Notes under the pieces: model-generated
What the model was told of the DNA's origin: nothing
The model's database searches: none
The model's input: only the letters and a program-made list of their open reading frames with translations
Assembly: GCA_905479835.1 (NCBI GenBank)
Contig: CAJQNZ010000008.1
Span: forward strand, 1-41,838
Direction: 5' to 3'
Length of the DNA: 41,838 nt
From: an uncultured Flavobacteriaceae bacterium
GTDB taxonomy: Bacteria > Bacteroidota > Bacteroidia > Flavobacteriales > Flavobacteriaceae
In this document: in pieces, positions 24,612 through 34,629 of the stretch
Layout: every line of letters begins with the position of its first letter
How positions within the stretch are numbered: position 1 is the first letter of the stretch
Made by a program: the position numbers and the translations under genes

Positions 24612-27410
24612 CTACAACTTTTCAGCCAAGTAACTTGCCGTCAGACTCTTTTTGTTTTTAGCCAATTCTTCTGGAGTTCCTTGAAAAATAAGTTCACCAC
24701 CTTTTTTACCACCCTCAAGACCAAGATCAATAATATAATCTGCACACTTAATCAATTCAATATTATGCTCAATTACAATAATAGAATGACCATTTTTAAT
24801 CAAGGCATTGAATGAATCAAGCAATTTTTTAATATCGTGAAAGTGTAATCCAGTTGTAGGTTCGTCAAAAATAAACAATGACTTACTCTGACGAGTACCT
24901 TTCACTAAGAATGATGCCAATTTAATTCGCTGCGCTTCACCTCCTGAAAGGGTAGAAGAGGATTGTCCTAAAGTCACATAACCTAAGCCTACATCTTGTA
25001 AAGGTTGCAGTTTTCTAGCGATTTTAGTTTGGTTTTGATCTTTGAAAAACGAAATAGCATCATCAATGGTCATATTTAAAATATCATTGATAGATTTCCC
25101 TTCGTATTTAATTTCTAGAATTTCTTTCTTAAATCTTTTACCATGACATACATCACACTCCAAGTGAACATCAGCCATAAATTGCATTTCAATCGTTACT
25201 TCACCATCCCCTTTACAAGTTTCACAGCGTCCAACATCTACATTGAAAGAAAAATGCTTGGGTTTGTAATTACGGATTAATGAAAGTTTGTGATTGGCAT
25301 ATAAGGTTCTGATATCATCATACACCTTGATATAAGTTACAGGATTGGATCTGCTTGAACGACCTATAGGGTTCTGATCGATAAATTCTAGATGTTCTAT
25401 AATATCGTAATTACCTTTTATTTCAGTAAATTGACCTGCTTTATCGCCATATCCACCTATTTTTTTCTGCAGTGCAGGATATAATATTTTTCTGACCAAT
25501 GTACTTTTACCACTTCCTGAAACACCTGTAATAACTGTCAAGGCATTTAGCGGAAAAGTGACATCAATATTTTTAAGATTGTTCTGTCTTGCACCAAGTA
25601 CCTCTATCGTTTTTTTAATAGTTCGTCTACTCGTAGGAACTTCAATTTCTTTTGTTCCGTTGAGGTATTGAGCAGTTAATGAATTGGATTTTAATATTTC
25701 TTCATATGTTCCTTCAGCAACAACTCGTCCGCCTTGGGTTCCTGCTTCTGGACCTATATCTATAATCATATCAGCAGCCTTCATAATATCTTCATCATGC
25801 TCTACTACAATGACTGTATTTCCAAGATCTCTGAGGTCTTTTAAAACTGTAATCAGCCGTTCAGTATCTTTAGGATGGAGACCTATACTTGGTTCGTCAA
25901 GAATATACATGGATCCCACAAGACTACTACCAAGGGAGGTTGCAAGATTGATTCGTTGGCTTTCTCCGCCAGAGAGGGTATTGGAGGTACGGTTTAAAGT
26001 CAAGTAATTCAGACCGACATTTGTCAAAAATTGTAAGCGGTTATTAATCTCAACTAGCAATCGTTTTGCAATAGTATGTTCACTTTCTGAGAGTTGAATA
26101 TTCTTAAAGAAAACTGTCAATTCATCCAATGGCAAGCTCACTAATTCTGAAATCGTTTTTCCATTTACAGTAATATAATCTGTTTCTTTTCTCAGGCGAT
26201 TCCCATTGCAAGATTCACATTTTGTTTTTCCACGATATCGAGAAAGCATAACGCGATATTGGATTTTATAACTTTTTGACTCTAGAAATTTGAAAAATGT
26301 GTTAAGTCCTTCAAAGTAGGAATTTCCATTCCATAATAATTCTTTTTGAGTTTCTGACAATTCAAAATAAGGGCGATGAATCGGAAAATCAAATTTATAT
26401 GCGTTGTCAATTAAATCGTCTTTATAATTGGCAAATGAATCTGTTTTCCATGGTACAATTGCATTTTCAAATAGCGATAATCCAGTATTTGGAATTACCA
26501 AGTCTTGATCAATACCTATAACATCACCATACCCTTCACATATTGAACATGCACCATAAGGATTGTTAAAACTAAATAAATGGGTGTTTGGCTCTAAAAA
26601 CTGTATTCCATCTAGTTCAAATGAGTTGCTGAATGGTATTACAGAATTTGTTTTTAAATTTTCTAAGGAACAACTTCCTTTTCCTTCAAAAAAAGCAACT
26701 TGAATAGCATCTGCTAATCGATTGTAAAAGTCTTCATCATGTTTTACAACTACTCTATCAATGACCAATTCTATTTGATGACTTATTGAATCATTAGAAA
26801 TAACCGTATCCATAAAGTCATCAATTCGGATTACTTCATTTTTATATTTTAAACGAGCATATCCTTGCTGAAGTAAGATATCTAGAGTTTTACTGACACT
26901 TCTTTCTTTAGGAATATGCAATGTCGCTAGTAAAAGTAACTTTGTATTTTCTTCTAAATTCTTGACATGGTTGATCACATCAGAAACTGTATCTTTTTTT
27001 ACTTCATTTCCTGAAATAGGAGAGAAGGTCCTTCCTATTCTTGCGTATAATAACTTCAGATAGTCATATATTTCGGTGGAAGTTCCTACAGTAGAACGAG
27101 GATTGGTACTGTTCACTTTTTGTTCAATGGCAATCGCAGGAGATATTCCTTTTATATAATCTACATTCGGTTTATTTAATCTCCCTAAAAATTGACGTGC
27201 ATACGAGGACAAACTTTCTACATAACGTCTTTGACCTTCCGCATAGAGCGTGTCAAATGCCAAACTAGATTTTCCTGAGCCTGAAAGTCCAGTTATTACT
27301 ACGAGTTTGTTTCTTGGGATTGCGACATCGATGTTCTTTAAATTGTGCAGTTTTGCACCCTTTATAAGAATGTTTTTCTTCGGATCTAATGTTGCAATAT
27401 TATGAGTCAC
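24612..27410 (-). CDS. uvrA: Excinuclease ABC subunit A
   Basis: A 932-residue nucleotide-excision-repair damage sensor. Two ABC ATPase modules are visible: Walker [21 protein letters not shown] (about residue 43) and [11 protein letters not shown] (about 640), with signatures [15 protein letters not shown] and [15 protein letters not shown]. Zinc-finger cysteines are in [31 protein letters not shown] and CDVCHGKRF. The length and domain order are standard. It forms a dimer and loads UvrB, which is not in the window. A TATCTTTG -7 element is 29 bp upstream of the ATG. Confidence 0.97.
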   Translation of the reverse strand: MTHNIATLDPKKNILIKGAKLHNLKNIDVAIPRNKLVVITGLSGSGKSSLAFDTLYAEGQRRYVESLSSYARQFLGRLNKPNVDYIKGISPAIAIEQKVNSTNPRSTVGTSTEIYDYLKLLYARIGRTFSPISGNEVKKDTVSDVINHVKNLEENTKLLLLATLHIPKERSVSKTLDILLQQGYARLKYKNEVIRIDDFMDTVISNDSISHQIELVIDRVVVKHDEDFYNRLADAIQVAFFEGKGSCSLENLKTNSVIPFSNSFELDGIQFLEPNTHLFSFNNPYGACSICEGYGDVIGIDQDLVIPNTGLSLFENAIVPWKTDSFANYKDDLIDNAYKFDFPIHRPYFELSETQKELLWNGNSYFEGLNTFFKFLESKSYKIQYRVMLSRYRGKTKCESCNGNRLRKETDYITVNGKTISELVSLPLDELTVFFKNIQLSESEHTIAKRLLVEINNRLQFLTNVGLNYLTLNRTSNTLSGGESQRINLATSLGSSLVGSMYILDEPSIGLHPKDTERLITVLKDLRDLGNTVIVVEHDEDIMKAADMIIDIGPEAGTQGGRVVAEGTYEEILKSNSLTAQYLNGTKEIEVPTSRRTIKKTIEVLGARQNNLKNIDVTFPLNALTVITGVSGSGKSTLVRKILYPALQKKIGGYGDKAGQFTEIKGNYDIIEHLEFIDQNPIGRSSRSNPVTYIKVYDDIRTLYANHKLSLIRNYKPKHFSFNVDVGRCETCKGDGEVTIEMQFMADVHLECDVCHGKRFKKEILEIKYEGKSINDILNMTIDDAISFFKDQNQTKIARKLQPLQDVGLGYVTLGQSSSTLSGGEAQRIKLASFLVKGTRQSKSLFIFDEPTTGLHFHDIKKLLDSFNALIKNGHSIIVIEHNIELIKCADYIIDLGLEGGKKGGELIFQGTPEELAKNKKSLTASYLAEKL

Positions 27411-27438
27411 TTTTGGCTGAAAAAATTTGGAATAAATG

Positions 27439-27446
27439 CAAAGATA
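27439..27446 (-). promoter_or_regulatory. -7 element of uvrA
   Basis: The minus strand reads TATCTTTG, an exact TAnnTTTG match, 28 bp before the uvrA start. I see no clear TTG at the standard distance, and no SOS-like box that I can name. Confidence 0.5.
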
Positions 27447-27667
27447 TAATAAAGATTTTGGATTTTAATGTAGGTTGAGTACTTTGTTATATTGTTCATG
27501 AAAAGTTAAAGTTTGTATCAATAATTTGTTTTTTACATATAAATAACTCATATTTGCTTTTAATAATACTAATACAGATAAGACTATAGCATACTATTAC
27601 TTTTAAAAATTTAATAATCAATTAAGGTTTTCGGATAACCTTATGGATATTTTTTAACAAGTGTGTT

Positions 27668-28252
27668 ATGGATAAATTAAAAGTATTGGACAGCGTCCTA
27701 GTAAGTGATTACATCAATGGTGATGAAAAATCATTTGAAATTCTTATTTCAAGACATCAGCAACGAATTTACAATTTTATTTTTTCAAAAGTTTTAGACA
27801 GAGATATCACTGAAGATGTTTTTCAGGATACTTTTATTAAGGTTATTAAAACTCTTAAAAAAGGAAAATACAATGAAGAAGGTAAGTTTTTACCTTGGGT
27901 AATGCGTATTGCTCATAATCTTGTAATCGATCATTTCAGAAGAAATAAAAGAATGCCAACTTTCAAAAATACGGATGAGTTTGATATCTTTTCAGTTCTT
28001 GGAGATGGTGAGTTAAATGCTGAGAAATTACTCGTAAAAGAACAAATTTTATCGGATGTAAGAAATTTAATCAATGAACTTCCAGAAGATCAGAAAGAAG
28101 TGCTTATGATGCGTATGTATAAAGATATGAGTTTTAAAGAAATTTCTGAAAATACAGGAGTAAGTATCAATACTGCACTAGGAAGAATGCGTTACGCGTT
28201 GATCAATTTAAGAAAATTAATAGAAAAATATAATATGGTTTTAGTGAACTAA
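27668..28252 (+). CDS. ECF-like RNA polymerase sigma factor
   Basis: A 194-residue sigma-70 family factor with only regions 2 and 4. Region 2 is at about residues 25-95 (LISRHQQRIYNFIF; DVFQDTFIKVIKTL; FLPWVMRIAHNLVIDHFRRN). Region 4 is at about 135-187 (LINELPEDQKEVLMMRMYKDMSFKEISE, then the helix-turn-helix GVSINTALGRMRYALINLRK). No anti-sigma gene is adjacent; instead a 46-residue gene follows. That context, together with uvrA and nth on either side, suggests a general rather than a transporter-linked sigma factor. Confidence 0.92.
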   Translation: MDKLKVLDSVLVSDYINGDEKSFEILISRHQQRIYNFIFSKVLDRDITEDVFQDTFIKVIKTLKKGKYNEEGKFLPWVMRIAHNLVIDHFRRNKRMPTFKNTDEFDIFSVLGDGELNAEKLLVKEQILSDVRNLINELPEDQKEVLMMRMYKDMSFKEISENTGVSINTALGRMRYALINLRKLIEKYNMVLVN

Positions 28253-28308
28253 CAATAAAGTCTTTAAACCTTCGTTATTTATTTATAACTAACATCTAAT
28301 TCGGGTTT

Positions 28309-28449
28309 ATGATGAAACTTTACACTGAAAAGTCTTCTTTTAAGAAGCAACCAAAAAAAGAAACAATTCAATTATTACTAAACTATTCTAGGGCGTTGAA
28401 GATAGTGAATACTAAAAGTAATAGACACATTGAATTGCATTTGAATTAA
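28309..28449 (+). CDS. Small conserved-looking 46-residue protein
   Basis: An ORF from tandem ATG ATG codons, reading MMKLYTEKSSFKKQPKKET followed by IQLLLNYSRALKIV. I recall similar short proteins ([KR]-rich start, ETI-x-x-LLN-x-S-[KR]-AL, ending in a leucine/asparagine-rich tail) downstream of this sigma factor in other flavobacteria. It is basic at the N-terminus with one amphipathic helix and no membrane segment. A strong terminator follows 8 bp after the stop, as expected for a real last gene of the sigma-factor transcript. Function unknown; the start could be the second ATG. Confidence 0.7.
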   Translation: MMKLYTEKSSFKKQPKKETIQLLLNYSRALKIVNTKSNRHIELHLN

Positions 28450-28456
28450 GGGAAGA

Positions 28457-28488
28457 AAGACTCATTTAGGACTAAATGGGTCTTTTTT
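28457..28488 (+). terminator. Intrinsic terminator after the small gene
   Basis: 13-bp stem AAGACTCATTTAG / CTAAATGGGTCTT with one G-U pair and a 2-nt minimal loop, then six T. It also lies just beyond the 3' end of the convergent nth gene. Confidence 0.88.
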
Positions 28489-28494
28489 ATGAAT

Positions 28495-29124
28495 CTAAAT
28501 TGATCTCCTACCTATTTTATTAAAAATAATATCTTTTTCTCTATCCCATCCTCTTGCTTGTGAGTATTCTCGTCCGTAATAAATAATCTGAAGATGCAAT
28601 TTATTCCATAACTCTTCTGGAAATAAACGTTTTGCATCTTTTTCTGTCTGAACAACATTTTTTCCATTAGTTAATCCCCAACGATACATTAATCTATGAA
28701 TATGTGTATCTACAGGAAATGCTGGAACGTTAAAAGCCTGACTCATCACAACACTTGCTGTTTTATGTCCTACCGCAGGTAATTCCTCTAAATATTCAAA
28801 ACTCTGAGGAACTTTTCCTTCATGCTTGTCAATTAAGATATGAGAGAGTCCATAAATACCTTTGGACTTCATTGGAGATAATCCGCAAGGACGAATTATA
28901 CTTTTAATTTCTTCTACCGACATTTTTATCATGTCAAATGGATTATCAGCCTTGTCAAACAGTAAGGGTGTAATTGTATTTACCCTTGCATCTGTACATT
29001 GAGCAGACAACAAGACCGCTATCAAAAGAGTATAAGGGTCTTTGTTATCCAATGGAACAGGAGTTTCTGGATACAGATCTTCGAGTGTGTCTATTACAAA
29101 ATTCACTTTCTCTTGTTTGGTCAT
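28495..29124 (-). CDS. nth: Endonuclease III, lacking the Fe-S cluster cysteines
   Basis: A 209-residue DNA glycosylase/AP lyase for oxidised pyrimidines. The helix-hairpin-helix ELPAVGHKTASVV has catalytic Lys121, and FPVDTHIHR has Asp139. LLSAQCTDARVN is the family N-terminal motif. The C-terminal four-cysteine 4Fe-4S loop of E. coli Nth is absent: the tail reads YYGREYSQARGWDREKDIIF, with Ser, Asp and Phe where a clustered form would have Cys. The catalytic residues are intact, so it should be active. Confidence 0.95.
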   Translation of the reverse strand: MTKQEKVNFVIDTLEDLYPETPVPLDNKDPYTLLIAVLLSAQCTDARVNTITPLLFDKADNPFDMIKMSVEEIKSIIRPCGLSPMKSKGIYGLSHILIDKHEGKVPQSFEYLEELPAVGHKTASVVMSQAFNVPAFPVDTHIHRLMYRWGLTNGKNVVQTEKDAKRLFPEELWNKLHLQIIYYGREYSQARGWDREKDIIFNKIGRRSI

Positions 29125-29211
29125 TTGCTTGGTGAAAGGTTTCAGGTAAAGGATAAAATATTAAGTTGTAAATATATAATTATTTTATAGTTTAAATTTA
29201 AAAGATACTTT

Positions 29212-29219
29212 TACCTTTG
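29212..29219 (+). promoter_or_regulatory. -7 element of bcp
   Basis: TACCTTTG, an exact TAnnTTTG match, 24 bp before the bcp start. The -33 region is only TTT. Confidence 0.5.
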
Positions 29220-29243
29220 AACTTTTAACTTATACCTAAAAAA

Positions 29244-29705
29244 ATGACAACACTAAAAATAGGAGATACAGCACCAGATTTTGCTTGTAAAGATGAAAAC
29301 GGAAACTTAATTCAATTGTCTGATTATAAAGGAAAGAAATTGGTTTTATTTTTTTATCCAAAGGCAAGTACTCCAGGATGTACTGCTGAAGCATGTGATT
29401 TGAGAGATAATTATCAGACTTTTCAAGCCAAAGGCTATGATATATTAGGAGTAAGTGCAGATTCTCAAAAAAGACAAACAAACTTTAAAAATAAATATGA
29501 ATTTCCTTATCCTTTATTGGCTGATGAAGATAAAGAAGTCATTAATGCTTATGGAGTTTGGGGCCCAAAAAAATTCATGGGAAAAGAATATGATGGAATT
29601 CACAGAACAACATTTGTGATAGACGAAAACGGACTTATTGAAAATGTAATATTGAAAGTAAAAACGAAAACACACTCAGATCAAATACTAAAACTTCATA
29701 TCTAG
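29244..29705 (+). CDS. bcp: Thioredoxin-dependent thiol peroxidase (Bcp/PrxQ)
   Basis: A 153-residue atypical 2-Cys peroxiredoxin. FFYPKASTPGCTAEACDL has the peroxidatic Cys46 and the resolving Cys51, five residues apart as in alpha-helical-type Bcp. TAPDFACKDENG is the usual N-terminus and RTTFVIDENG the late conserved block. It reduces hydrogen peroxide and organic hydroperoxides with thioredoxin. Its last 18 bp overlap the 3' end of the convergent TonB-dependent receptor gene. Confidence 0.95.
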   Translation: MTTLKIGDTAPDFACKDENGNLIQLSDYKGKKLVLFFYPKASTPGCTAEACDLRDNYQTFQAKGYDILGVSADSQKRQTNFKNKYEFPYPLLADEDKEVINAYGVWGPKKFMGKEYDGIHRTTFVIDENGLIENVILKVKTKTHSDQILKLHI

Positions 29706-32141
29706 TTTTACATTGAAGACTCTACTGGTCATGTAATTTGGAATCCCGAAAGAGCGTTTCGAATACACATCTCTTACCCAAGTATTGGTAATAGAATTCT
29801 GCACGTCAAACATGTTGAAGATTTCTACTCCAAAGGTCAATTCTTTGAAATTATTTAACAATCTACCATTTGAACGTCTTTTTTTATCTACAACAACATA
29901 TGAGATTCCGATATCAGCACGTTTATAAGAATTCAATCTACTCTGAAATAAATAAGGGTCTGAATAAGATGGAGAGCCTCCTGGAACTCCAGTATTAAAA
30001 ACAAGGTTTAAATACATTTTTAAATTTGGAATCGTAGGAACATAATCTTGGAATAGCATGGCAAACTTAAAACGTTGATCTGTAGGACGCGCAATTTCTC
30101 CTCGATTGTCAATATTTTCTTTGGTTGATAAATAACCCATACTTATCCAACTTTCAGTTCCTGGGACAAACTCACCATTCAAGCGAAGATCAATTCCTGT
30201 TGCGAATGCTGTTGCATTGTTATCTGCTGCATAGCGTATTCTTACATTGTCTACTGTATAAGGGTTTACATCTGTTAAATGCTTGTAATACACTTCAGAA
30301 ACAAGTTTAAATGGTCGCTTCCACATATTGAAACTATAATCATTTCCTAAAACAAAATGGATCGACTTCTGTGCTTTTACGGAAGGCTGTACAACACCAT
30401 CACGATCTCTCAATTCTCTATAGAATGGAGGTTGGTAGTAAAAACCTGATGAAAATCGAAACAACATATCTTTGTCCCAATTTGGTTTTATAGCTAGTTG
30501 TCCTCTTGGACTGAAAACGGTCTGATTAGAACTTTCAACACCTTCATCTTTTACAGACCAGTTATGTGCTCTTATTCCTATAGTATACCAAACTTCATTT
30601 TCGTTCCAATCCTCTTTTTTAGACCATTGAGCAAAAGCCATAAAACGGTCTATTTTAGTAATATTGGTTGCCCTTACTTCTTGGAAAGGAGTTATTTCTC
30701 CTTCATATGGATCATAAGGTTGATTGTTTATTGAATGATTGGGAGGGCGAATTGAAAACCCTGCAGAATCGATAACTTCCCATTCTCTTATTTTGTCACG
30801 AATATCTTCGTTCTGATATTTTAGTCCAAAATCAAATTGGTTATTAGCCTTTCTATAAGTCGATTTTACTTGAAAATTACTGATCAGCGCATCTAGATTG
30901 TTACGTGCATGATTTAATTGCGAACCGATGCCTTCTGAAAATTCTACATCTCCAAACGTTTCAGAGCCGAGATTGGAATCAACTTCTCCTAAATTATAAG
31001 TTGCAAGAATGTCAAAATGTTCAGACTCTTGTGTATTGTATGAAGAAGCAGTTATATCGAAATTTAGGTTTTCATTGACTTGATAAGTTCCTTTTAATGC
31101 ACCAAAAAGAGTTTGATAATTATCTTGTTCTTGGCCTTCATAATAGACAATCAATTCTAATGGATTGGCAAGTGTACCAAACTTTGTTCTACGAGAAATA
31201 GGAGTGTAGTTGTAATCATTAGAGGAAAAATTTCCTAAAAAGTCAAGTGTAAAACGTTCATTTACTTTGTAAGAAAGAAAGGTCTGAATGTCGGCAAATT
31301 TTGGTCTGAAATTGGTTTCAATATCTTTGCTATTCACAAGAAGGCTATTGTCTCGATAGCGAACACTTGCAATTGCAGATACTTTATTTTTAAACAGTTT
31401 GCCTTCCACAGTAGCACTTCCTCCAAGCAGATTTAAGTTGACTCTTGCTCCAAATTCTTCAGGAGTACGATAGGTAATGTCTAAGACAGAAGAAAGTTTG
31501 TCACCATATTTTGCCTGAAAACCTCCTGCAGAGAAGTTCACGTTTTGAGTCATATCGACATTGATAAAACTCAATCCTTCTTGTTGTCCTGAACGAATAA
31601 GAAAAGGTCTATATACTTCAATTCCATTTACATATACAAGGTTTTCATCAAAATTGCCTCCACGAACATTGTACTGTGTACTCAGTTCATTATTATTGTT
31701 GACACCTGCAAAAGTCATTAATACATTCTCTACACCTGCATTTGCCCCAGGAATTTCTTTAATGTCTTCAATGTCCACATTGGTAATTCCTTCAGCATCA
31801 TTTCTTCTATTTTTTATATAGACTTCTTTAATTTCTTCAGTTTTGAAATTCAGTTTTGGAGAAAACCGTATCGTTTTCCCTTTTGGGACTGTAAAGGTTT
31901 TAGCATAAGAAGTAAATGAAATATGGCTAAATGTAACAGTGATTTTTTTATCAGTATCAACTTCTAATACGTATTTCCCATTGATATCACTTACAGTACC
32001 ATCATTATTATAACTTATTGAAACTGCATTGATAGGATTTCCATTTTCATCTTTCACTACACCCTGAATTGAAGATGATTGAGCAATAACACTTGTTGTG
32101 AATAGAAGAAGTAAAGTTATAAAGTAGTAGTTTGTTTTCAA
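29688..32141 (-). CDS. TonB-dependent receptor
   Basis: An 817-residue outer-membrane transporter. Signal peptide at 1-20 (MKTNYYFITLLLLFTTSVIA). A carboxypeptidase-regulatory-like domain follows (about 22-105; IQGVVKDENGNPI, SDINGKYVLEV). The plug is at about 115-225 (QYNVRGGNFDENLVYVNGIE, FQAKYGDKLSSVLDI) and a 22-strand barrel takes the rest, closing with a C-terminal Phe. No SusD-like lipoprotein is adjacent, so it is not a typical polysaccharide locus pair. The substrate is unknown (metal chelate, peptide or small molecule). It may be cotranscribed with the M23 peptidase, 21 bp upstream. Confidence 0.93.
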   Translation of the reverse strand: MKTNYYFITLLLLFTTSVIAQSSSIQGVVKDENGNPINAVSISYNNDGTVSDINGKYVLEVDTDKKITVTFSHISFTSYAKTFTVPKGKTIRFSPKLNFKTEEIKEVYIKNRRNDAEGITNVDIEDIKEIPGANAGVENVLMTFAGVNNNNELSTQYNVRGGNFDENLVYVNGIEVYRPFLIRSGQQEGLSFINVDMTQNVNFSAGGFQAKYGDKLSSVLDITYRTPEEFGARVNLNLLGGSATVEGKLFKNKVSAIASVRYRDNSLLVNSKDIETNFRPKFADIQTFLSYKVNERFTLDFLGNFSSNDYNYTPISRRTKFGTLANPLELIVYYEGQEQDNYQTLFGALKGTYQVNENLNFDITASSYNTQESEHFDILATYNLGEVDSNLGSETFGDVEFSEGIGSQLNHARNNLDALISNFQVKSTYRKANNQFDFGLKYQNEDIRDKIREWEVIDSAGFSIRPPNHSINNQPYDPYEGEITPFQEVRATNITKIDRFMAFAQWSKKEDWNENEVWYTIGIRAHNWSVKDEGVESSNQTVFSPRGQLAIKPNWDKDMLFRFSSGFYYQPPFYRELRDRDGVVQPSVKAQKSIHFVLGNDYSFNMWKRPFKLVSEVYYKHLTDVNPYTVDNVRIRYAADNNATAFATGIDLRLNGEFVPGTESWISMGYLSTKENIDNRGEIARPTDQRFKFAMLFQDYVPTIPNLKMYLNLVFNTGVPGGSPSYSDPYLFQSRLNSYKRADIGISYVVVDKKRRSNGRLLNNFKELTFGVEIFNMFDVQNSITNTWVRDVYSKRSFGIPNYMTSRVFNVKLDMKF

Positions 32142-32162
32142 AAGCCAGATGAAATTAAGATG

Positions 32163-33860
32163 TTATTTTCTATAAAACGTTGTTTCTAATGTGTTCGTAT
32201 TTCCGACATTATCAATTGCTATAACTTGTAACGAATGTTTTCCGCTAGGTAGTTTTTTGTCAGAAAAATCATAGGTTAAAGTACTATGCTTTGGACTGTA
32301 TTCTAGTAAAATCCATTGTCCGTCAATCTCTCCTCGGTACGACTTTAAACCCGATAAATCATCAGAAACTTTCAACACAATTTTTCGATAATTACTGATC
32401 CATTGGTCTCTTTTAAAATTAGATAATTTTAATGTAGGGCTCTTATTGTCAGATAGTAATGTGTATTCTCCAAGGTTTTTAGTCGTAGTATAAAAAGTTT
32501 TTTCTTTTTTATACGTTTTATTATACCGAGGGTATCCTTTACTATTAAAACCTGCAATAAAAAGTTTCTTTTTCTCATCCTCAGTATAAGAGGTTACGTC
32601 AAATGTTAAAGTATATTTATTATCTAATGGCACCGTTTTTTCATGGATAGTTGCTTTACCGTCTTTCACGTCAAAATCCATATAAAAATCATTATAAAAT
32701 GTATTCTTAGGAAATGCTATTGTCACACCGTCTTTTGTAAATCGATTGAATTCTTTAGCAATAATTGAATAGTCAGTAATTTTATTTTCTTTTGGAATAG
32801 TGATTGAATCATTTTTCCCTACAATAGGTATTCGCAATTTACTTTGATTTCCTTTAAAATCTTTGGCAATGATTTCAACAGTATAAGTCATTCCATCTTC
32901 TATGGAAAGGTAGCCACGGTTTTTCACATTTCTATAGATACTCAATGTATTAGAAGGGTCTACAAAACATCGTTGAATGCGCTGATTCAATTTCCCATAA
33001 CGTTCATAATCAATCAATAAATTGATTTTTTTTGACTCTGCAAATGAAAAAGTTTCCGCAACATGAGTGTATACTTTTTCACCATTAACCAGCATTTCTA
33101 GGCTGAAAATTCCATTTTTATTGAGTGCTCCATTCAATCGGTCAAATGCATTGATTCCAAATCCGATAGTTCCAGAGGCACTAATTTTATCTGCCAATAA
33201 AGTTCCACTTTCTAAGGTCTTAAAAGGAATCTGTAGAGGTATATTGGATTGGTTTACTTGTGAAAAATCATCCAATGGATATGCCATAAGTGTATTGATA
33301 CTTGGAGATGTATCATCATTTACTGTAATCCCGAAAAACATTGGATTGATAGGTTTCGCACTGCTATCTCTTATTTCAAAGTGTAAGTGAGGACCTACGA
33401 ATCCTCCAGTACTTCCTGAATAGGCGATTATTTCTCCTTTTTCTAGTTTCAATTCAGTTGCTCCAGGATATAATTGTATTTCAAAACTCTCTTTTTTATA
33501 TTGATGCTTTTTTATATATGCTTCGATCTTGTCACTGTATTTTTTTAAATGAGCATATACAGTTGTGTAACCATTCGGATGTGTTATATACAATGCTTTT
33601 CCATATCCGTAATGTTGAATTTTAATTCTTGAGACATAGCCTTCAGCAGCAGCAAATACTTTAAAACCTTCTTTTTGTTGTGTTTTGATGTCCAGTCCTG
33701 AATGGAAATGATTGGATCTTAGTTCAGCAAATGTTCCAGAGAGTAGCATAGGAATATCCATAGGATTTTGAAAATAATCTTGAGGGTATTTATCCTGTGA
33801 AAAGGCATTTATAAACAAGAAAAAAAAGAGAGTAGCGATTTTTAGTTTCAAAGACATCAT
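32163..33860 (-). CDS. Secreted M23 family metallopeptidase
   Basis: A 565-residue exported protein. Signal peptide MMSLKLKIATLFFFLFINAF ends near residue 22. The LytM/M23 domain is at about 35-180: NHFHSGLDI (first zinc His and Asp, HxxxD) and GPHLHFEIRD (HxH zinc motif), both complete, so it should be an active peptidoglycan-type endopeptidase. The remaining 380 residues are beta-rich repeats of Ig-like character (VKNRGYLSIEDGMTYTVEI; VSDDLSGLKSYRGEIDG). It may act in cell-wall remodelling. The first or second codon could be the start. Confidence 0.9.
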   Translation of the reverse strand: MMSLKLKIATLFFFLFINAFSQDKYPQDYFQNPMDIPMLLSGTFAELRSNHFHSGLDIKTQQKEGFKVFAAAEGYVSRIKIQHYGYGKALYITHPNGYTTVYAHLKKYSDKIEAYIKKHQYKKESFEIQLYPGATELKLEKGEIIAYSGSTGGFVGPHLHFEIRDSSAKPINPMFFGITVNDDTSPSINTLMAYPLDDFSQVNQSNIPLQIPFKTLESGTLLADKISASGTIGFGINAFDRLNGALNKNGIFSLEMLVNGEKVYTHVAETFSFAESKKINLLIDYERYGKLNQRIQRCFVDPSNTLSIYRNVKNRGYLSIEDGMTYTVEIIAKDFKGNQSKLRIPIVGKNDSITIPKENKITDYSIIAKEFNRFTKDGVTIAFPKNTFYNDFYMDFDVKDGKATIHEKTVPLDNKYTLTFDVTSYTEDEKKKLFIAGFNSKGYPRYNKTYKKEKTFYTTTKNLGEYTLLSDNKSPTLKLSNFKRDQWISNYRKIVLKVSDDLSGLKSYRGEIDGQWILLEYSPKHSTLTYDFSDKKLPSGKHSLQVIAIDNVGNTNTLETTFYRK

Positions 33861-34012
33861 ATTTTTTGGCTAAAATAATAAATTAATGTTTAGTAAATAA
33901 CGGGTTGTAATTAAATGAATTACCAATTTTGTGCCAAAAAAGGATAATATAGTTGCTTTATTGAGATATGTATGTTAAATTTGGAACATAGTTTTGAATA
34001 TTTAGAAAATAA

Positions 34013-34303
34013 ATGGGTGAGATTAACGAAGTTACTGAACTACTTGAACATAAGTTAGATAAACTTCTTGATATACATTCTTTCTTGAAAGATGAAAATG
34101 AGTTTTTACATAAAAAACTTAACAGTCTAGAAGCACAGTTGACTAGTACTTCTCAAGAATTAGAAGAAAAAGAAAAAGAATACCAATTATTGAAAATTGC
34201 CAAAACTATTGAAGGTAGTAATAAAAATACGAGAGATACAAAACTCAAAATAAATGCTTTGATTCGCGATATTGATACATGTATAATTCAATTAAGCGAT
34301 TAA
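34013..34303 (+). CDS. Coiled-coil protein upstream of zapA
   Basis: A 96-residue acidic protein, almost all helical. Heptad-like leucines run through LLEHKLDKLLDIHSFLKDEN and LNSLEAQLTSTSQELEEKEK, giving a coiled coil from about residues 5-65, and a shorter C-terminal helix ends LIRDIDTCIIQLSD. No signal peptide. It lies 9 bp upstream of zapA on the same strand; by position it could be a ZapA partner, in the way that ZapB is a coiled coil that binds ZapA, but I see no clear ZapB homology. Confidence 0.78.
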   Translation: MGEINEVTELLEHKLDKLLDIHSFLKDENEFLHKKLNSLEAQLTSTSQELEEKEKEYQLLKIAKTIEGSNKNTRDTKLKINALIRDIDTCIIQLSD

Positions 34304-34312
34304 GTTCTTTAT

Positions 34313-34606
34313 ATGGATGATAAACTCAAGATAAAAATCACTATTGGTGGTCGTGTATATCCTTTAAGCGTAAATAACCCTACAGAAGAAGAGGGTATGC
34401 GAAAAGCGGCAACTAAAATTAATGATATGGTGAAGAGATTTGAGCAGAATTATGCCGTAAGTGATAAACAAGATGTGCTCGCAATGTGTGCATTACAGTT
34501 TGCTTCAGCGACAGAGATTCATACCATCAGTAGTAAAGAAAACTTAGAAAAAGCAATACGAAAAATGAATACACTCCATTCGAAACTGGATGGGTATTTA
34601 AAATAA
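34313..34606 (+). CDS. zapA: Cell division protein ZapA
   Basis: A 97-residue FtsZ-ring stabiliser. KIKITIGGRVYPLSVNN is the N-terminal beta-hairpin domain, EEEGMRKAATKINDMVKRFE the first helix, and DVLAMCALQFASA and the long C-terminal helix give the dimerisation coiled coil. It is the second gene of a two-gene operon and precedes a structured RNA and rny, the order I expect in flavobacteria. Confidence 0.9.
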   Translation: MDDKLKIKITIGGRVYPLSVNNPTEEEGMRKAATKINDMVKRFEQNYAVSDKQDVLAMCALQFASATEIHTISSKENLEKAIRKMNTLHSKLDGYLK

Positions 34607-34629
34607 GTTCTTTAAAATAAACAATAATA

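Noticed and set aside
25684-26007. 107-codon plus-strand ORF within uvrA
   Set aside because: It is antisense to a well-conserved ATPase region of UvrA; a shadow of that gene's codon pattern.
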